64,000 nucleotides of DNA, taken from Pantoea sp. Ep11b. GTDB taxonomy: Bacteria > Pseudomonadota > Gammaproteobacteria > Enterobacterales > Enterobacteriaceae. A program made the position numbers and the translations under genes. The notes under the pieces were generated by a model. The model saw nothing but the letters and a program-made list of their open reading frames with translations, did not search any database and was not told the DNA's origin. The number at the start of each line of letters is the position of its first letter. The first letter of the stretch is position 1. This document shows, piece after piece, positions 18,888 through 26,810 of the stretch. The stretch lies in assembly GCF_040783975.1 (NCBI RefSeq), contig NZ_CP160631.1, positions 2,976,001 to 3,040,000 on the forward strand. Reading direction: 5' to 3'.

Positions 18888-18958
18888 TCGCCGCGGGCGC
18901 CTTGCCCTGCTCTGCTGCGCCTGATTTAATGGCTTTTTAGCCCTTGTCACGGTTTCGC

Positions 18959-19675
18959 ATGCACTTTCCCGATCAGCCGCTGCCGCCTGTTTCAGGCGGC
19001 TTTATTCTTTCCCGTCTTCTTCACCGCGGTGATCCGTTACTGGCGGTCTGCTACTTTGATCCGCAGCACTATCATGACGCGCTGGCTGAGGAGTGGGGTC
19101 TTACGCTCCCTGAGCGGCTGCAGCGCGCCGTGGTCAAACGGCGGGCCGAATATCTGGCCAGCCGCCTGCTGGTCCGCGCCGTAATGGCGGAGTTTGGCAT
19201 CGCGGATTTTATTCTCAACAGCGCCCCTGACCGCTCCCCCCGCTGGCCCGCCGGTATTCAGGCGTCGCTGTCGCATACAACAGGCACCGTCGTTGTCGTG
19301 GCTACCCGGCAGAATCTGGCTATTGGTGTCGATGTTGAGCAGTGGATGTCTGAGACGACCGCGCGTGAAACGGCGGCGTATCTGATGAACGCGCAGGAGC
19401 AGCAGCTGTTAGGCACCCTGCCCGTGCCCTTCCACGCGGCCGCGACCCTGCTCTTTTCGCTGAAAGAGAGTCTGTACAAGGCGTTGTGGCCACAACTGCA
19501 TCAGCCGATGGACTTTACGGATGCGGCGCTGGAGGCGGTCGACTGGACGCAGGGGCGCGCCACGCTGCGACTGACGCAGACGTTCAGTACAGGCTTTCCG
19601 GCGGGGACGTTACTGCAGGCCACCTTCCTGTGGCAGGCGGATCAGGTGATGACGCAGGTGACCCATCCGCTGTAA
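18959..19675 (+). CDS. EntD-type 4'-phosphopantetheinyl transferase
   Basis: A 238-residue enzyme of the Sfp/EntD class that moves the phosphopantetheine arm from CoA to a serine of carrier proteins in nonribosomal peptide or polyketide synthases. Motifs: ASLSHTTG (about residues 103-110), the magnesium-binding IGVDVEQ (about 123-129) and the signature FSLKESLYKAL (about 170-180). I placed the start at ATG 18959; a TTG at 18944 would add five residues, and neither has a clear ribosome site. It belongs to the siderophore-linked branch (EntD), but no synthetase genes are in this window; it must serve enzymes coded elsewhere. The convergent neighbour is a peptide exporter, which supports a role in siderophore or peptide metabolism. 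Confidence 0.82.
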   Translation: MHFPDQPLPPVSGGFILSRLLHRGDPLLAVCYFDPQHYHDALAEEWGLTLPERLQRAVVKRRAEYLASRLLVRAVMAEFGIADFILNSAPDRSPRWPAGIQASLSHTTGTVVVVATRQNLAIGVDVEQWMSETTARETAAYLMNAQEQQLLGTLPVPFHAAATLLFSLKESLYKALWPQLHQPMDFTDAALEAVDWTQGRATLRLTQTFSTGFPAGTLLQATFLWQADQVMTQVTHPL

Positions 19676-19724
19676 AAAAACCGGCTAAACAGTACGCTGC
19701 GGGGCGTGTGCGGTTTAGCCGGGT
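19674..19724 (-). terminator. Terminator between the PPTase gene and yojI
   Basis: A long stem CCGGCTAAAC (19681-19690)/GTTTAGCCGG (19713-19722) with an inner hairpin. On the minus strand it ends in seven T, so it chiefly terminates yojI; it starts at the stop codon of the phosphopantetheinyl transferase gene. Confidence 0.8.
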
Positions 19725-19845
19725 TAACACAGATAAAAGAAGATATTCAGAATGGCAGAAACCGGCGCGTCTGCCGCTGGCTAACGTAGCCTGATTCACG
19801 GCAGAGGCGCCAGTGCGCATTTCTGCTAAGTTATGCCAGCCGCGT

Positions 19846-21498
19846 TCAAAGGCCGGTGTCGGTGCGTTTTACCGCGTCGAGCGTGGCAAGATCGCGCTCT
19901 CCGCCCGTCAGCTCCGTCAGCTGGCCTTCGCGCATCTCCAGCAGCCGGTCGGCATGCACGAAATAGTGGTCGTCATGGCTGATAGCCAGCACCGTTTTCC
20001 CCGCCTGCTGCAGCCACGGCAGCAGTTCGCGATAAAAGATGCGACGGAAATGGGGATCCTGATCCGCCGCCCACTCGTCCAGCAGCAGCACGTCGCGCTC
20101 CTCTGCGACGGCCAGCAGCAGCGCCAGCCGTTTGCTCTGTCCTTTAGAGAGCCGCAGATTCAGCACCCTGTTACCTTCAATCTTCAGCTTATCCTGCATC
20201 TTCAGCCGCTCCAGCCACTGCTGAACCAGGGCGGGATTCGCCGCGACGCCTTCGCGTCCGATCAGCCTGTCAAACAGATGCAAATCGGTAAAGACCGCCG
20301 AGAAATGGCTGCGCCAGTGGTCGAATTCGTCCGCTGTGATCGGTTTGCCATCCAGCAGCAGCGTACCGGACTGCGGCCGGTAAAGTCCGGTCAGCAGCAT
20401 CGCCAGGGTCGATTTCCCGCTGCCGTTGCCGCCAATCAGGAATACCAGCTCTCCCCGGCGCAGCGTCAGGTTAACCGGCCCGACCTGAAAACCGTTGTCG
20501 CCATAATGAAAAGCGACATCGCGCAGCTCCAGCGTCTGCCACTCAGTGGTGGCCGAAGGGGGGTGGAATCCCGGCTGATAGGGGGCGAGGTCAAAAGCGT
20601 TGAGCTTACGAAAGGCGACCTGAGCACTGAGCAGCGTGGGTAGTGCGCCAACCGCCGAGAGCAGTGGCGTGCGTAAAAAGAGCAGTGTCAGAGAAAAGGT
20701 TGCAGCGACGGCGGTGTTGGCCCAGCCCAGGCTGTTAGCCATGAAGAAAACCATGCCGATAGCGCCCAGGGTCATGATATTCGACCAGTTGACGGCGCTG
20801 AGATGATAGGTGTCGGCGCGGACGATGTGGTGACGCCAGGCGCGGGCATCCTCCTGATAGACGGTGTCATAGACCTGCTGCGCGCGTGAACGATTGAGCT
20901 GCAACTCTTTGCGCCCTTCGATCACCGTCTGGTAATCGCGATAGAGGTTATCTTCGATCTCCCGCAGCTTCGCCATGTGCTGATAGACCCGCGACACCAG
21001 CATCCAGCCGCCCACCAGCATCACGCCCAGCCAGAGGCTGGTGACCAGCAACATCGCGGGTGAGAGCCAGGCCAGGTAGATCGCCGAGCCGAGCGTGATG
21101 ATGACGCCCTGGAACAGCTCCGGCAGACGCACAAAGGCCAGGGTAATGGCCCGCACGTCGCTGGTCAGTCCCGCCAGCAGCTGGGCGCTGCCGAGCTGCT
21201 CAATGCGTTCGATCCGGGTATCGAGGATCCGCTTGATAAATTCGCCACGCAGACGCCAGACAAACTGATGGCCGAGCATCGTCAGCGCCAGCTGTGACGC
21301 CAGCGTTACCGCCATCAGCAGCACCAGCTGCAGCAGAAATTGTGGCAGGACGGCAAACGAAGTGTTTATCGCGACGATCATCTCGCGGTTGATAAAGGCG
21401 ATCATGCCGATCCCCAGCACGGCGCTGAGCAGCGTCAGCGCAATCACCCCGATAAAAGGCCAGCGGAACTGGCGAAAAACAACGCTTAGCAACGTCAT
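19846..21498 (-). CDS. yojI: Cyclic-peptide ABC exporter YojI
   Basis: A 550-residue half-size exporter: six-span membrane domain (residues 1-about 310) fused to one ATPase domain. Walker A is IGGNGSGKS, and Walker B lies in [17 protein letters not shown]; the H-loop is AISHDDHYF and the signature region reads [16 protein letters not shown]. The DEWAADQDP form is typical of YojI/SyrD-type exporters. In E. coli YojI (547 aa) exports the lasso peptide microcin J25 together with TolC. A candidate Fur box lies at 21550-21568 near the likely promoter, so iron control is possible. Convergent with the phosphopantetheinyl transferase gene. Confidence 0.9.
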   Translation of the reverse strand: MTLLSVVFRQFRWPFIGVIALTLLSAVLGIGMIAFINREMIVAINTSFAVLPQFLLQLVLLMAVTLASQLALTMLGHQFVWRLRGEFIKRILDTRIERIEQLGSAQLLAGLTSDVRAITLAFVRLPELFQGVIITLGSAIYLAWLSPAMLLVTSLWLGVMLVGGWMLVSRVYQHMAKLREIEDNLYRDYQTVIEGRKELQLNRSRAQQVYDTVYQEDARAWRHHIVRADTYHLSAVNWSNIMTLGAIGMVFFMANSLGWANTAVAATFSLTLLFLRTPLLSAVGALPTLLSAQVAFRKLNAFDLAPYQPGFHPPSATTEWQTLELRDVAFHYGDNGFQVGPVNLTLRRGELVFLIGGNGSGKSTLAMLLTGLYRPQSGTLLLDGKPITADEFDHWRSHFSAVFTDLHLFDRLIGREGVAANPALVQQWLERLKMQDKLKIEGNRVLNLRLSKGQSKRLALLLAVAEERDVLLLDEWAADQDPHFRRIFYRELLPWLQQAGKTVLAISHDDHYFVHADRLLEMREGQLTELTGGERDLATLDAVKRTDTGL

Positions 21499-21549
21499 GC
21501 AGGCAATCCATCAGCAAAAAACTGCCTGCAGTGTAATAGGATGCCAAAT

Positions 21550-21568
21550 GATAGCAATAGTTATTCGC
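21550..21568 (-). promoter_or_regulatory. Candidate Fur box upstream of yojI
   Basis: GATAGCAATAGTTATTCGC agrees with the 19-base Fur consensus at 12 positions by my count. It lies 52-70 bases before the yojI start and overlaps a plausible -35 region on the minus strand (CTATTG, 16 bases, TATTAC). Confidence 0.4.
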
Positions 21569-21593
21569 ATCATGCCACTGCGGGCATGACGGA

Positions 21594-22235
21594 TTAAAAG
21601 GCGCGGCGAAACGTCAGGTTATAGCGCCAGGCGCCGACCAGCGGATGCACGCCCGGTTTCAGCGGCAGGATACCGTGGTAGCGCAGGCGCGACGGCCCGC
21701 CCCACACCACGATATCGCCATGTTCCAGCAGCACGCGCTGGGTCGCATCGCCCCGCTCGAAGCCGCCGAACTGAAAGACCGCCGGTAAGCCCAGCGACAC
21801 CGACACAATAGGCTGGCGCATGTCTTTCTCATCTTTGTCCTGATGCAGCGTCAGCTTTGCGCCCGGTTCATAACGGTTAAGCAGGCAGGCATCCGGGTTA
21901 AACCCGGCGAAGCCCGCCTCTGACGCAGCTTCCTGCGCCAGCGTCCGGAATAGCGGCGGCATGGCCGGCCAGCGACGTCCGTTCAGGTTGTCCTCCTGCT
22001 GATAGCGATAGCCGCGCGAATCCACCGACCAGCCAAAATCGCCGCAGTTGGTCATGGCGACCGACATGCGATGCCCGCCAGGCGTGATGCGATGGGCAAA
22101 GGGGTTCTGTTCGGCAATCGCCAGCAGCTGCTGATAAAGCGCCTCTGCGTCAGCGCGCGCCCGGCGCCGCAGGATGACCGCACCCTCAGCCAGCGTCTCC
22201 TGCCAGGGTTGCTCTTCACTGAAAAGATCTAACAT
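21594..22235 (-). CDS. alkB: DNA oxidative demethylase AlkB
   Basis: A 213-residue Fe(II)/2-oxoglutarate dioxygenase that removes 1-methyladenine and 3-methylcytosine from DNA and RNA by oxidation. The iron ligands are visible as HQD in TLHQDKDEKD and the distal histidine in RLRYHGILPL; the 2-oxoglutarate-binding arginines lie in RYNLTFRR at the end. NRYEPGAKLTLH and QPIVSVSLGLPAVFQFGG are family core. Length is near E. coli's 216. The ATG overlaps the apbE stop by one base (TGATG), so the two are co-transcribed, with apbE first. Unlike in E. coli, no ada gene lies beside it. Confidence 0.95.
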   Translation of the reverse strand: MLDLFSEEQPWQETLAEGAVILRRRARADAEALYQQLLAIAEQNPFAHRITPGGHRMSVAMTNCGDFGWSVDSRGYRYQQEDNLNGRRWPAMPPLFRTLAQEAASEAGFAGFNPDACLLNRYEPGAKLTLHQDKDEKDMRQPIVSVSLGLPAVFQFGGFERGDATQRVLLEHGDIVVWGGPSRLRYHGILPLKPGVHPLVGAWRYNLTFRRAF

Positions 22236-23293
22236 CAGTTTTCTCCGGATTCGGCGGGGATCAGGAAAGCAGCAAACTGTGGCGACATCCAGCTGACAAA
22301 CTTATCGCCCTGTTTGCTGATCAGATAGACCGCCAGATGCTGTTGGGTCGCCAGCGCTTTGGCTTTCTCGGTGCCAAGCACCATCAGCCCGGTGTCCCAG
22401 CCGTCGGCTTCCAGCGCCGTAGTGGCGATCACCGTGGCCGACACCAGTTTATGCTCAATCGGTCGTCCGGTAACGGGATCGATGACATGAGAAATGCGGT
22501 GGCCGTCCAGTTCATAATAGTTGCGATAGCTGCCGGAAGTGCTGATCCCATGTCCCTGCAGATCCACACGCGCCTGAACCGCGTTTTCCTGGTCAGTGGG
22601 TTTCTGAATCGCCACCCGCCACGGCTGCTGCTGCGCATTGAGGCCGCGGCTCAGCACGGCGCCCCCCACCGACACCAGATAGTTATTTATCCCCAGCTGC
22701 TCCATCAGTCGCGCCAGGTGATCGGTGGCAAACCCTTCACCCACCGTGGAGAGATCGACATAGAGGCCCGGCAGATCTTTCTGCAGCCACTGTCCGTTCG
22801 CGCCCTGCAGCACCCGCAGATGCTGTAATCCGGTCTCTGCCCGGGCGGCCGCGATCTGTGCCGCATCGGGGGTATGCAGAGGCTGTTTCGTCGGGCCAAA
22901 GCCCCATAAATTGACCAGCGGGCCGACCGTGATATCCATCGCGCCACCGGTTTTGCGGCCGATCCGCAGGGAGGTGGTGACGATATCGGCCATGTTTTCA
23001 CTGACTGGCTGGGGTGAGAGATCGCGGCTCTGGTTAAAGCGCGACAGCACGGAGTCCGGCTTCCAGGTGGAAAGCTCGGCATCGTCGGCGTCCAGCCGCT
23101 GCTGGATACGCTGCTGCAGCTCCGCTTTGCGTTCGCTGTCCACGCCAGCCAGACTTACCCGCCAGACGGTGCCCATGGTTTTACCTTCCAGCACCAGCGC
23201 GGAGGTCGCCGCAGGTTTATCGCAACCGGTCAGCATCAGCGCCAGCAGCGGCACAAACAGCAGATTAATCTTATAACGCATCATTCCTCGCAT
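22235..23293 (-). CDS. apbE: FAD:protein FMN transferase ApbE, lipoprotein
   Basis: A 352-residue lipoprotein: a hydrophobic signal ending in the lipobox LTGC (cysteine near residue 24). The enzyme takes FAD and attaches FMN to a threonine of target proteins such as the Rnf/Nqr complexes, in the periplasm. Family segments seen: LEGKTMGTVWRVSL, DDAELSTWKPDSVLSRFN, GAMDITVGPLVNLWGFGP, YVDLSTVGEGFATDHLA, GGAVLSRG, HGISTSGSYRNYYELDG, and SHVIDPVTGRPIEHKL. Three ATGs lie close together at the start (MRGMM); the first is given, but the second or third could be used since AGGA precedes them directly. First gene of the apbE-alkB pair. Confidence 0.94.
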   Translation of the reverse strand: MRGMMRYKINLLFVPLLALMLTGCDKPAATSALVLEGKTMGTVWRVSLAGVDSERKAELQQRIQQRLDADDAELSTWKPDSVLSRFNQSRDLSPQPVSENMADIVTTSLRIGRKTGGAMDITVGPLVNLWGFGPTKQPLHTPDAAQIAAARAETGLQHLRVLQGANGQWLQKDLPGLYVDLSTVGEGFATDHLARLMEQLGINNYLVSVGGAVLSRGLNAQQQPWRVAIQKPTDQENAVQARVDLQGHGISTSGSYRNYYELDGHRISHVIDPVTGRPIEHKLVSATVIATTALEADGWDTGLMVLGTEKAKALATQQHLAVYLISKQGDKFVSWMSPQFAAFLIPAESGEN

Positions 23294-23452
23294 GTAACAC
23301 TTTATTAATAGCCACTACAAAGCATAAACTTCGGGTAAATTAGCTTAAAGAGCGTTGAATCTTCCTTCGAACCACGAGAACATTCACCCGTCATCTATCC
23401 TGAGCCCGCCTGTCGACAGGCGATCCCTCTGAATCACATAAAGGAGCAGCAG

Positions 23453-23563
23453 ATGATCTATATGATTCTCGCCATCGCCCTCGGCCTGTTTGTTTTTGGC
23501 AGTTATAAAGCCATCGAACAGCGCCGTCATCGCCACATGGCCCCGTCACGTCCGCGCCATTAA
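23453..23563 (+). CDS. 36-residue single-span membrane peptide
   Basis: A short gene with a strong ribosome site (AAGGAG, 7 bases before the ATG). The peptide starts MIYMILAIALGLFVFGSY, one hydrophobic helix of about 17 residues, followed by a basic, arginine/histidine-rich tail (EQRRHRHMAPSRPRH). This is the classic layout of enterobacterial small inner-membrane proteins with a positively charged cytoplasmic end. It lies alone between apbE (divergent) and ompC. I cannot assign it to a named family. Confidence 0.6.
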   Translation: MIYMILAIALGLFVFGSYKAIEQRRHRHMAPSRPRH

Positions 23564-23712
23564 CAGGCTTTACTGCACCAGTTTGGGGCAACGCAGCCGT
23601 GACCAGCGCGGCAAGTGTACCAAAACGGGCGAAACGTCTGTGGCTGTGAGAGCGGTAGAGCTGGCATGAATTCTGCACTGTTGAAACAGTGTTTATCCCT
23701 GAGAGGTGCAGA

Positions 23713-23907
23713 ATGAAAAATTCACAGAAGTGGCAGTCGGTCTGGCAGCACTGGCTGAGCTTTTCAGCCTTCACCCTGGCAGGCGTGGCGTTTGAAGGCG
23801 CACGTTTCGGCTGCGTCGTGCCGTCGGCGACCGTGGCGGCAAAAGCCACGACATGGCGAAAGGCAGATGCCCCCCGCCAGCAGGATCAGGCGGGCGCGCA
23901 GCCGTAA
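23713..23907 (+). CDS. Small hypothetical protein, 64 residues
   Basis: ATG 23713 is preceded by GAGAGGTG at a suitable distance. The frame extends upstream to 23689, but this start fits the ribosome site. The translation begins MKNSQKWQSVWQHWLSFSAF and continues through a moderately hydrophobic middle (TLAGVAFEGARFGCVV) into a basic, polar tail. It may be weakly membrane-bound. It ends 17 bases before the 3' end of the convergent ompC. No family recognised; coding potential is moderate. Confidence 0.4.
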   Translation: MKNSQKWQSVWQHWLSFSAFTLAGVAFEGARFGCVVPSATVAAKATTWRKADAPRQQDQAGAQP

Positions 23908-23924
23908 CCGCGCGCCCTGACAAC

Positions 23925-25040
23925 TCAGAACTGGTAAACCAGGCCCAGCGCCACTACGTCGTCGGTATTGATACCGGCGGCGTCGGTGAACGCGTTGTCG
24001 TCCAGCAGGTTGATCTGGTAGTCCACGTAGGTAGACATGTTTTTGTTGAAGTAGTAGGTCGCGCCAACGTCGATATATTTTTTCAGATTCTGTTTGCCCC
24101 AGTTCTGAACGTCGGTGCCACGCTGAGTGACATAGGCCAGAGACGGACGCAGGCCGAAGTCGAACTGATACTGTGCCACCACTTCCCAGTTATCCGCTTT
24201 ATCCGCGTAACCAAAGGCTGAGGAGTTGCTGCTGTCGCCGAAGCGGGTTGCGTTGAGTGAGCGTGAGTACATCGCCGCCAGGTAGACGTTGTTCGCATCA
24301 TATTTCAGACCGCCAGTGTAGACCTGGGCTTTGTCGCCACGGCCCAGGATGCCGGAGGTGGCGCTGTTCTGGTCGTTGGTACGGTCGGACTGGAAGGTCG
24401 CCGCACCAATGCCAAAGCCTGAACCCAGATCATAAGTGGTGCTCAGGCCCCAGCCGTCGCCATTCTGCCCCAGCACGTCACGACCGTTCGGTGACTCGCT
24501 GCTGTTGCCATTTTTGCCCTGATACTGCACGGCAAAGTTCCAGCCATCCACCAGGCCGAAGAAGTTGTTGTTGCGGTAGGTCGCCATGCCGTTACCGCGC
24601 TGATACATGAAGTTATCCGCGCCATAGGTGTCGCCGCCGAACTCAGGCAGCACGTCGGTCCATGCGCCGATATCATAGGCTACGCCGTAGTTACGACCGT
24701 AGTCGAACGAGCCTGCATCACCAAATTTCACCCCGGCAAAGCCGACACGGGTGAAGCTGTTGGCGGTGCCTTCATCTTCAGAGTTGTTCAGAGCCGCCTG
24801 GTATTCCCACTGGCCATAGCCGGTCAGCTGATCGCTGACTTCGGTTTCGCCTTTAAAGCCAAAGCGCACGTAGGACTGGTCGCCATCGGCGCTGCTATTG
24901 TCAGAGAAGTAGTGCAGGCCATCTACCTTCCCGAACAGGTCCAGTTTATTGCCATCTTTATTATAAATTTCAGCTGCGTTTGCTGATCCTGCTGCCACCA
25001 GCAATACAGGGATCATCAGGGAGAGAACGCGACGTTTCAT
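23925..25040 (-). CDS. ompC: Outer-membrane porin OmpC
   Basis: A 371-residue general porin. The signal peptide [18 protein letters not shown] ends SANA, and the mature protein begins [18 protein letters not shown], as in OmpC/OmpF. The constriction-loop motif [10 protein letters not shown] and the C-terminal LGLVYQF, ending in the phenylalanine needed for Bam-mediated assembly, are present. It forms 16-strand trimers that let small hydrophilic solutes through. I took ATG 25040, which has GAGGGTAATAA just before it, rather than the longer frame to 25079. Upstream sequence shows OmpR-type sites and the divergent micF RNA, matching the E. coli arrangement and supporting ompC over other porin names. 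Confidence 0.93.
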   Translation of the reverse strand: MKRRVLSLMIPVLLVAAGSANAAEIYNKDGNKLDLFGKVDGLHYFSDNSSADGDQSYVRFGFKGETEVSDQLTGYGQWEYQAALNNSEDEGTANSFTRVGFAGVKFGDAGSFDYGRNYGVAYDIGAWTDVLPEFGGDTYGADNFMYQRGNGMATYRNNNFFGLVDGWNFAVQYQGKNGNSSESPNGRDVLGQNGDGWGLSTTYDLGSGFGIGAATFQSDRTNDQNSATSGILGRGDKAQVYTGGLKYDANNVYLAAMYSRSLNATRFGDSSNSSAFGYADKADNWEVVAQYQFDFGLRPSLAYVTQRGTDVQNWGKQNLKKYIDVGATYYFNKNMSTYVDYQINLLDDNAFTDAAGINTDDVVALGLVYQF

Positions 25041-25123
25041 TTTATTACCCTCTGTTATGTGCCTTTTATTATTTGCCACTGCGAGCTGAACGCTTAAAAA
25101 TTCAGCCGGCAGGCCATTGTTGT

Positions 25124-25151
25124 TTTATAGCGGGTAATAATCCACCAGGAA
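25124..25151 (-). promoter_or_regulatory. Promoter of ompC
   Basis: Minus strand: -35 TTCCTG (25146-25151), 16-base spacer, -10 TATAAA (25124-25129). The start near 25116 leaves a leader of about 76 bases, close to the 81 bases in E. coli. The weak -35 is expected for a promoter that depends on OmpR. Confidence 0.55.
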
Positions 25152-25168
25152 AATGCTACGAAATTTCC

Positions 25169-25209
25169 AAAACTGTTTCATAATGCGAAACAGTTATTTC
25201 AGGATGTAA
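25169..25209 (-). promoter_or_regulatory. Two tandem OmpR-type sites upstream of ompC
   Basis: On the minus strand TTACATCCTGAAATAACTG (25191-25209) and CGCATTATGAAACAGTTTT (25169-25187) resemble the E. coli C1 and C2 OmpR sites (TTTACATTTTGAAACATCT type). They stand about 53-93 bases before the expected ompC start, the correct distance. AACTGTTTC (25171-25179) and GAAACAGTT (25187-25195) also make a perfect 9-bp inverted repeat. Confidence 0.6.
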
Positions 25210-25351
25210 TTTTCGGGGAACTTATCATCAGCACAGATCGATAAAAAATGGCGCACGAATCGTTAATCCGGATCCGCAATTATGATTATCAAGGGGTTAC
25301 ACCAGACCATTCCGAAGCACTGAATGATAAAACTTATGTCTCATCCGGGAA

Positions 25352-25357
25352 TAGAAT
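25352..25357 (+). promoter_or_regulatory. -10 element of the micF promoter
   Basis: TAGAAT stands 7 bases before the first base of micF. No good -35 is seen, as expected for an activator-dependent promoter. Two GCAC-containing stretches upstream (25232-25250 and 25250-25268) loosely fit the MarA/SoxS/Rob box, but lie farther off than usual. Confidence 0.5.
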
Positions 25358-25364
25358 AGCCCCC

Positions 25365-25458
25365 GCTATCATCATTTATTCCATTATTACCTTCATTCTC
25401 CCCGAATGAGATGTACAACTTAATATTTCCCGCCGGACTATTCGTCCGGCTTTTTTTT
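25365..25458 (+). ncRNA. micF: MicF antisense small RNA
   Basis: A 94-base RNA gene, divergent from ompC as in E. coli. Its 5' end GCTATCATCATTTATT is the MicF seed that pairs with the ompF mRNA ribosome-binding region and blocks translation with the help of Hfq. The 3' end is a terminator hairpin GCCGGAC/GTCCGGC followed by eight T. The middle differs from E. coli, as is usual across genera. Length (93 in E. coli), seed, position and terminator together make this call strong. The target in this organism may be another porin, since no ompF lies in the window. Confidence 0.9.
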
Positions 25459-25640
25459 GCCTGCTCTCCGCCGTTTCGCTATATCTCTGTCAACTTTCTT
25501 CACAGGATTAAAATAACCCCACCTTCTTTCCGCACAGATTGATAAATTCCGGCGCTGTCGGGTCGCGTGGTGGTGAAATATCCGCCATGTTAATTTCCCT
25601 GCGTAATTAAGCAGGCGGCGATTTCGGGTGCGCCGGATGA

Positions 25641-26810
25641 TCAGCGCTCACGCAGCGATTCTTTGACTTTATTCAGTGGCTTAATCAGATAATCCATGAC
25701 GGATTTCTGTCCGGTTTTAATCTCCACGTTGGCCACCATGCCGGGCACAATCGGGAATTTTCGGCCTGCACGGTTGGTCAGCTCCGCTTTCTGCGTGCGG
25801 ACGTAGACGCGATAGTAGTACTGGTCACGTTTCACCTCATCCTGCAGGGTATCTGGCGAGACCGTTTCCACCTCGCCGGGCAGGTCGCCATAGATAGAAG
25901 AGTCATAGGCGGTCACTTTGACAATCGCCGCCAGGCCCGGCCGGATAAAGGCGATATCGCGCGGGTTGATGCGCGTCTCGATCAGCAGCTGATCCTCCAG
26001 CGGCACGATCTCCATGAGTTTGCCGCCCGGTTCCAGAACGCCCCCCACCGTCGTCACCTGAATATCTTTTACGATACCGCGAACGGGCGAGTAGAGCGTG
26101 GCGCGTGTCAGCTGATCCTCTTTACCGGCGGCAACCTGCAACTGCGCATCCAGCTCCGCATTGTTTTTTACCTGCTCTTCATGGGCGCGCACCAGATAGT
26201 CGTTGCGCGCCTCATCGATTTTGCCGCGCAGATCGCTGACCTGACGACGCAGACGGATCACCTCTACCTGCCCTGCCGCGCCCTTAGCCACCAGCGGTTC
26301 TGTAAGCCGCAGCTCATCCTGGACCAGCCGCAGCGACTGCTGCAGGTTGCTGATGGTTTCCGTAAGGTTGCGACGCCGTGACTCATAGAGCTGGCGTTCA
26401 CGCTGCACCAGCTGCGGCTCCTTCAGCGTTTCGGCGCTGAAGGTCAGCGGCGTGCCCGCCAGTTCCGCCTCCAGTCGCTCCGAGGAGGCGCGCAGCGTGC
26501 GCACTTTAGCCTGCGCCTCACCGAAGTTTGACTGAAAGCGGGTCGGGTCAAGCGTTGCCAGCACCTGCCCTTTCTCAACAATGTCACCTTCGTGCACGTT
26601 GAGCTGTTTGACGATGCCGCCATCCAGGCTGTCGATCACCTGTGCGCGACTGGAGGGCGTAACTTTGCCACTGCCGACCGTGACCTCATCGAGTATCGCG
26701 AAGTGTGCCCAGATCAGGAAAACCGCCAGCGCGGCGGTGCAGAGCCAGATAATCGCCGAGGTGCGGCGTTCATGACGGGCAAGATCTTTATCCACGATAA
26801 CCAGACTCAT
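25641..26810 (-). CDS. HlyD-family type I secretion adaptor (BapD/LapC-like)
   Basis: A 389-residue membrane fusion protein. A short cytoplasmic N-terminus and one span (about residues 18-38, ending IWAHFAIL) are followed by the periplasmic adaptor: a lipoyl half (GGIVKQLNVHEGDIVEKGQVLATLDP), a long alpha-helical hairpin (about 100-235), the second lipoyl half with SPVRGIVKDIQVTTVGGVLEPGG, and a beta-barrel end (FPIVPGMVANVEIKTGQKSV). It links the inner-membrane ABC exporter to the outer-membrane channel. Its ATG overlaps the stop of the ABC gene by 4 bases (ATGA), so they are translationally coupled. It is the last gene of the adhesin export set, in the order of Salmonella bapD. Confidence 0.88.
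   Translation of the reverse strand: MSLVIVDKDLARHERRTSAIIWLCTAALAVFLIWAHFAILDEVTVGSGKVTPSSRAQVIDSLDGGIVKQLNVHEGDIVEKGQVLATLDPTRFQSNFGEAQAKVRTLRASSERLEAELAGTPLTFSAETLKEPQLVQRERQLYESRRRNLTETISNLQQSLRLVQDELRLTEPLVAKGAAGQVEVIRLRRQVSDLRGKIDEARNDYLVRAHEEQVKNNAELDAQLQVAAGKEDQLTRATLYSPVRGIVKDIQVTTVGGVLEPGGKLMEIVPLEDQLLIETRINPRDIAFIRPGLAAIVKVTAYDSSIYGDLPGEVETVSPDTLQDEVKRDQYYYRVYVRTQKAELTNRAGRKFPIVPGMVANVEIKTGQKSVMDYLIKPLNKVKESLRER

Noticed and set aside
23391-23849. A 152-codon minus-strand frame between apbE and ompC
   Set aside because: Two plus-strand small genes with good ribosome sites explain this region better, and the frame has no start signal.
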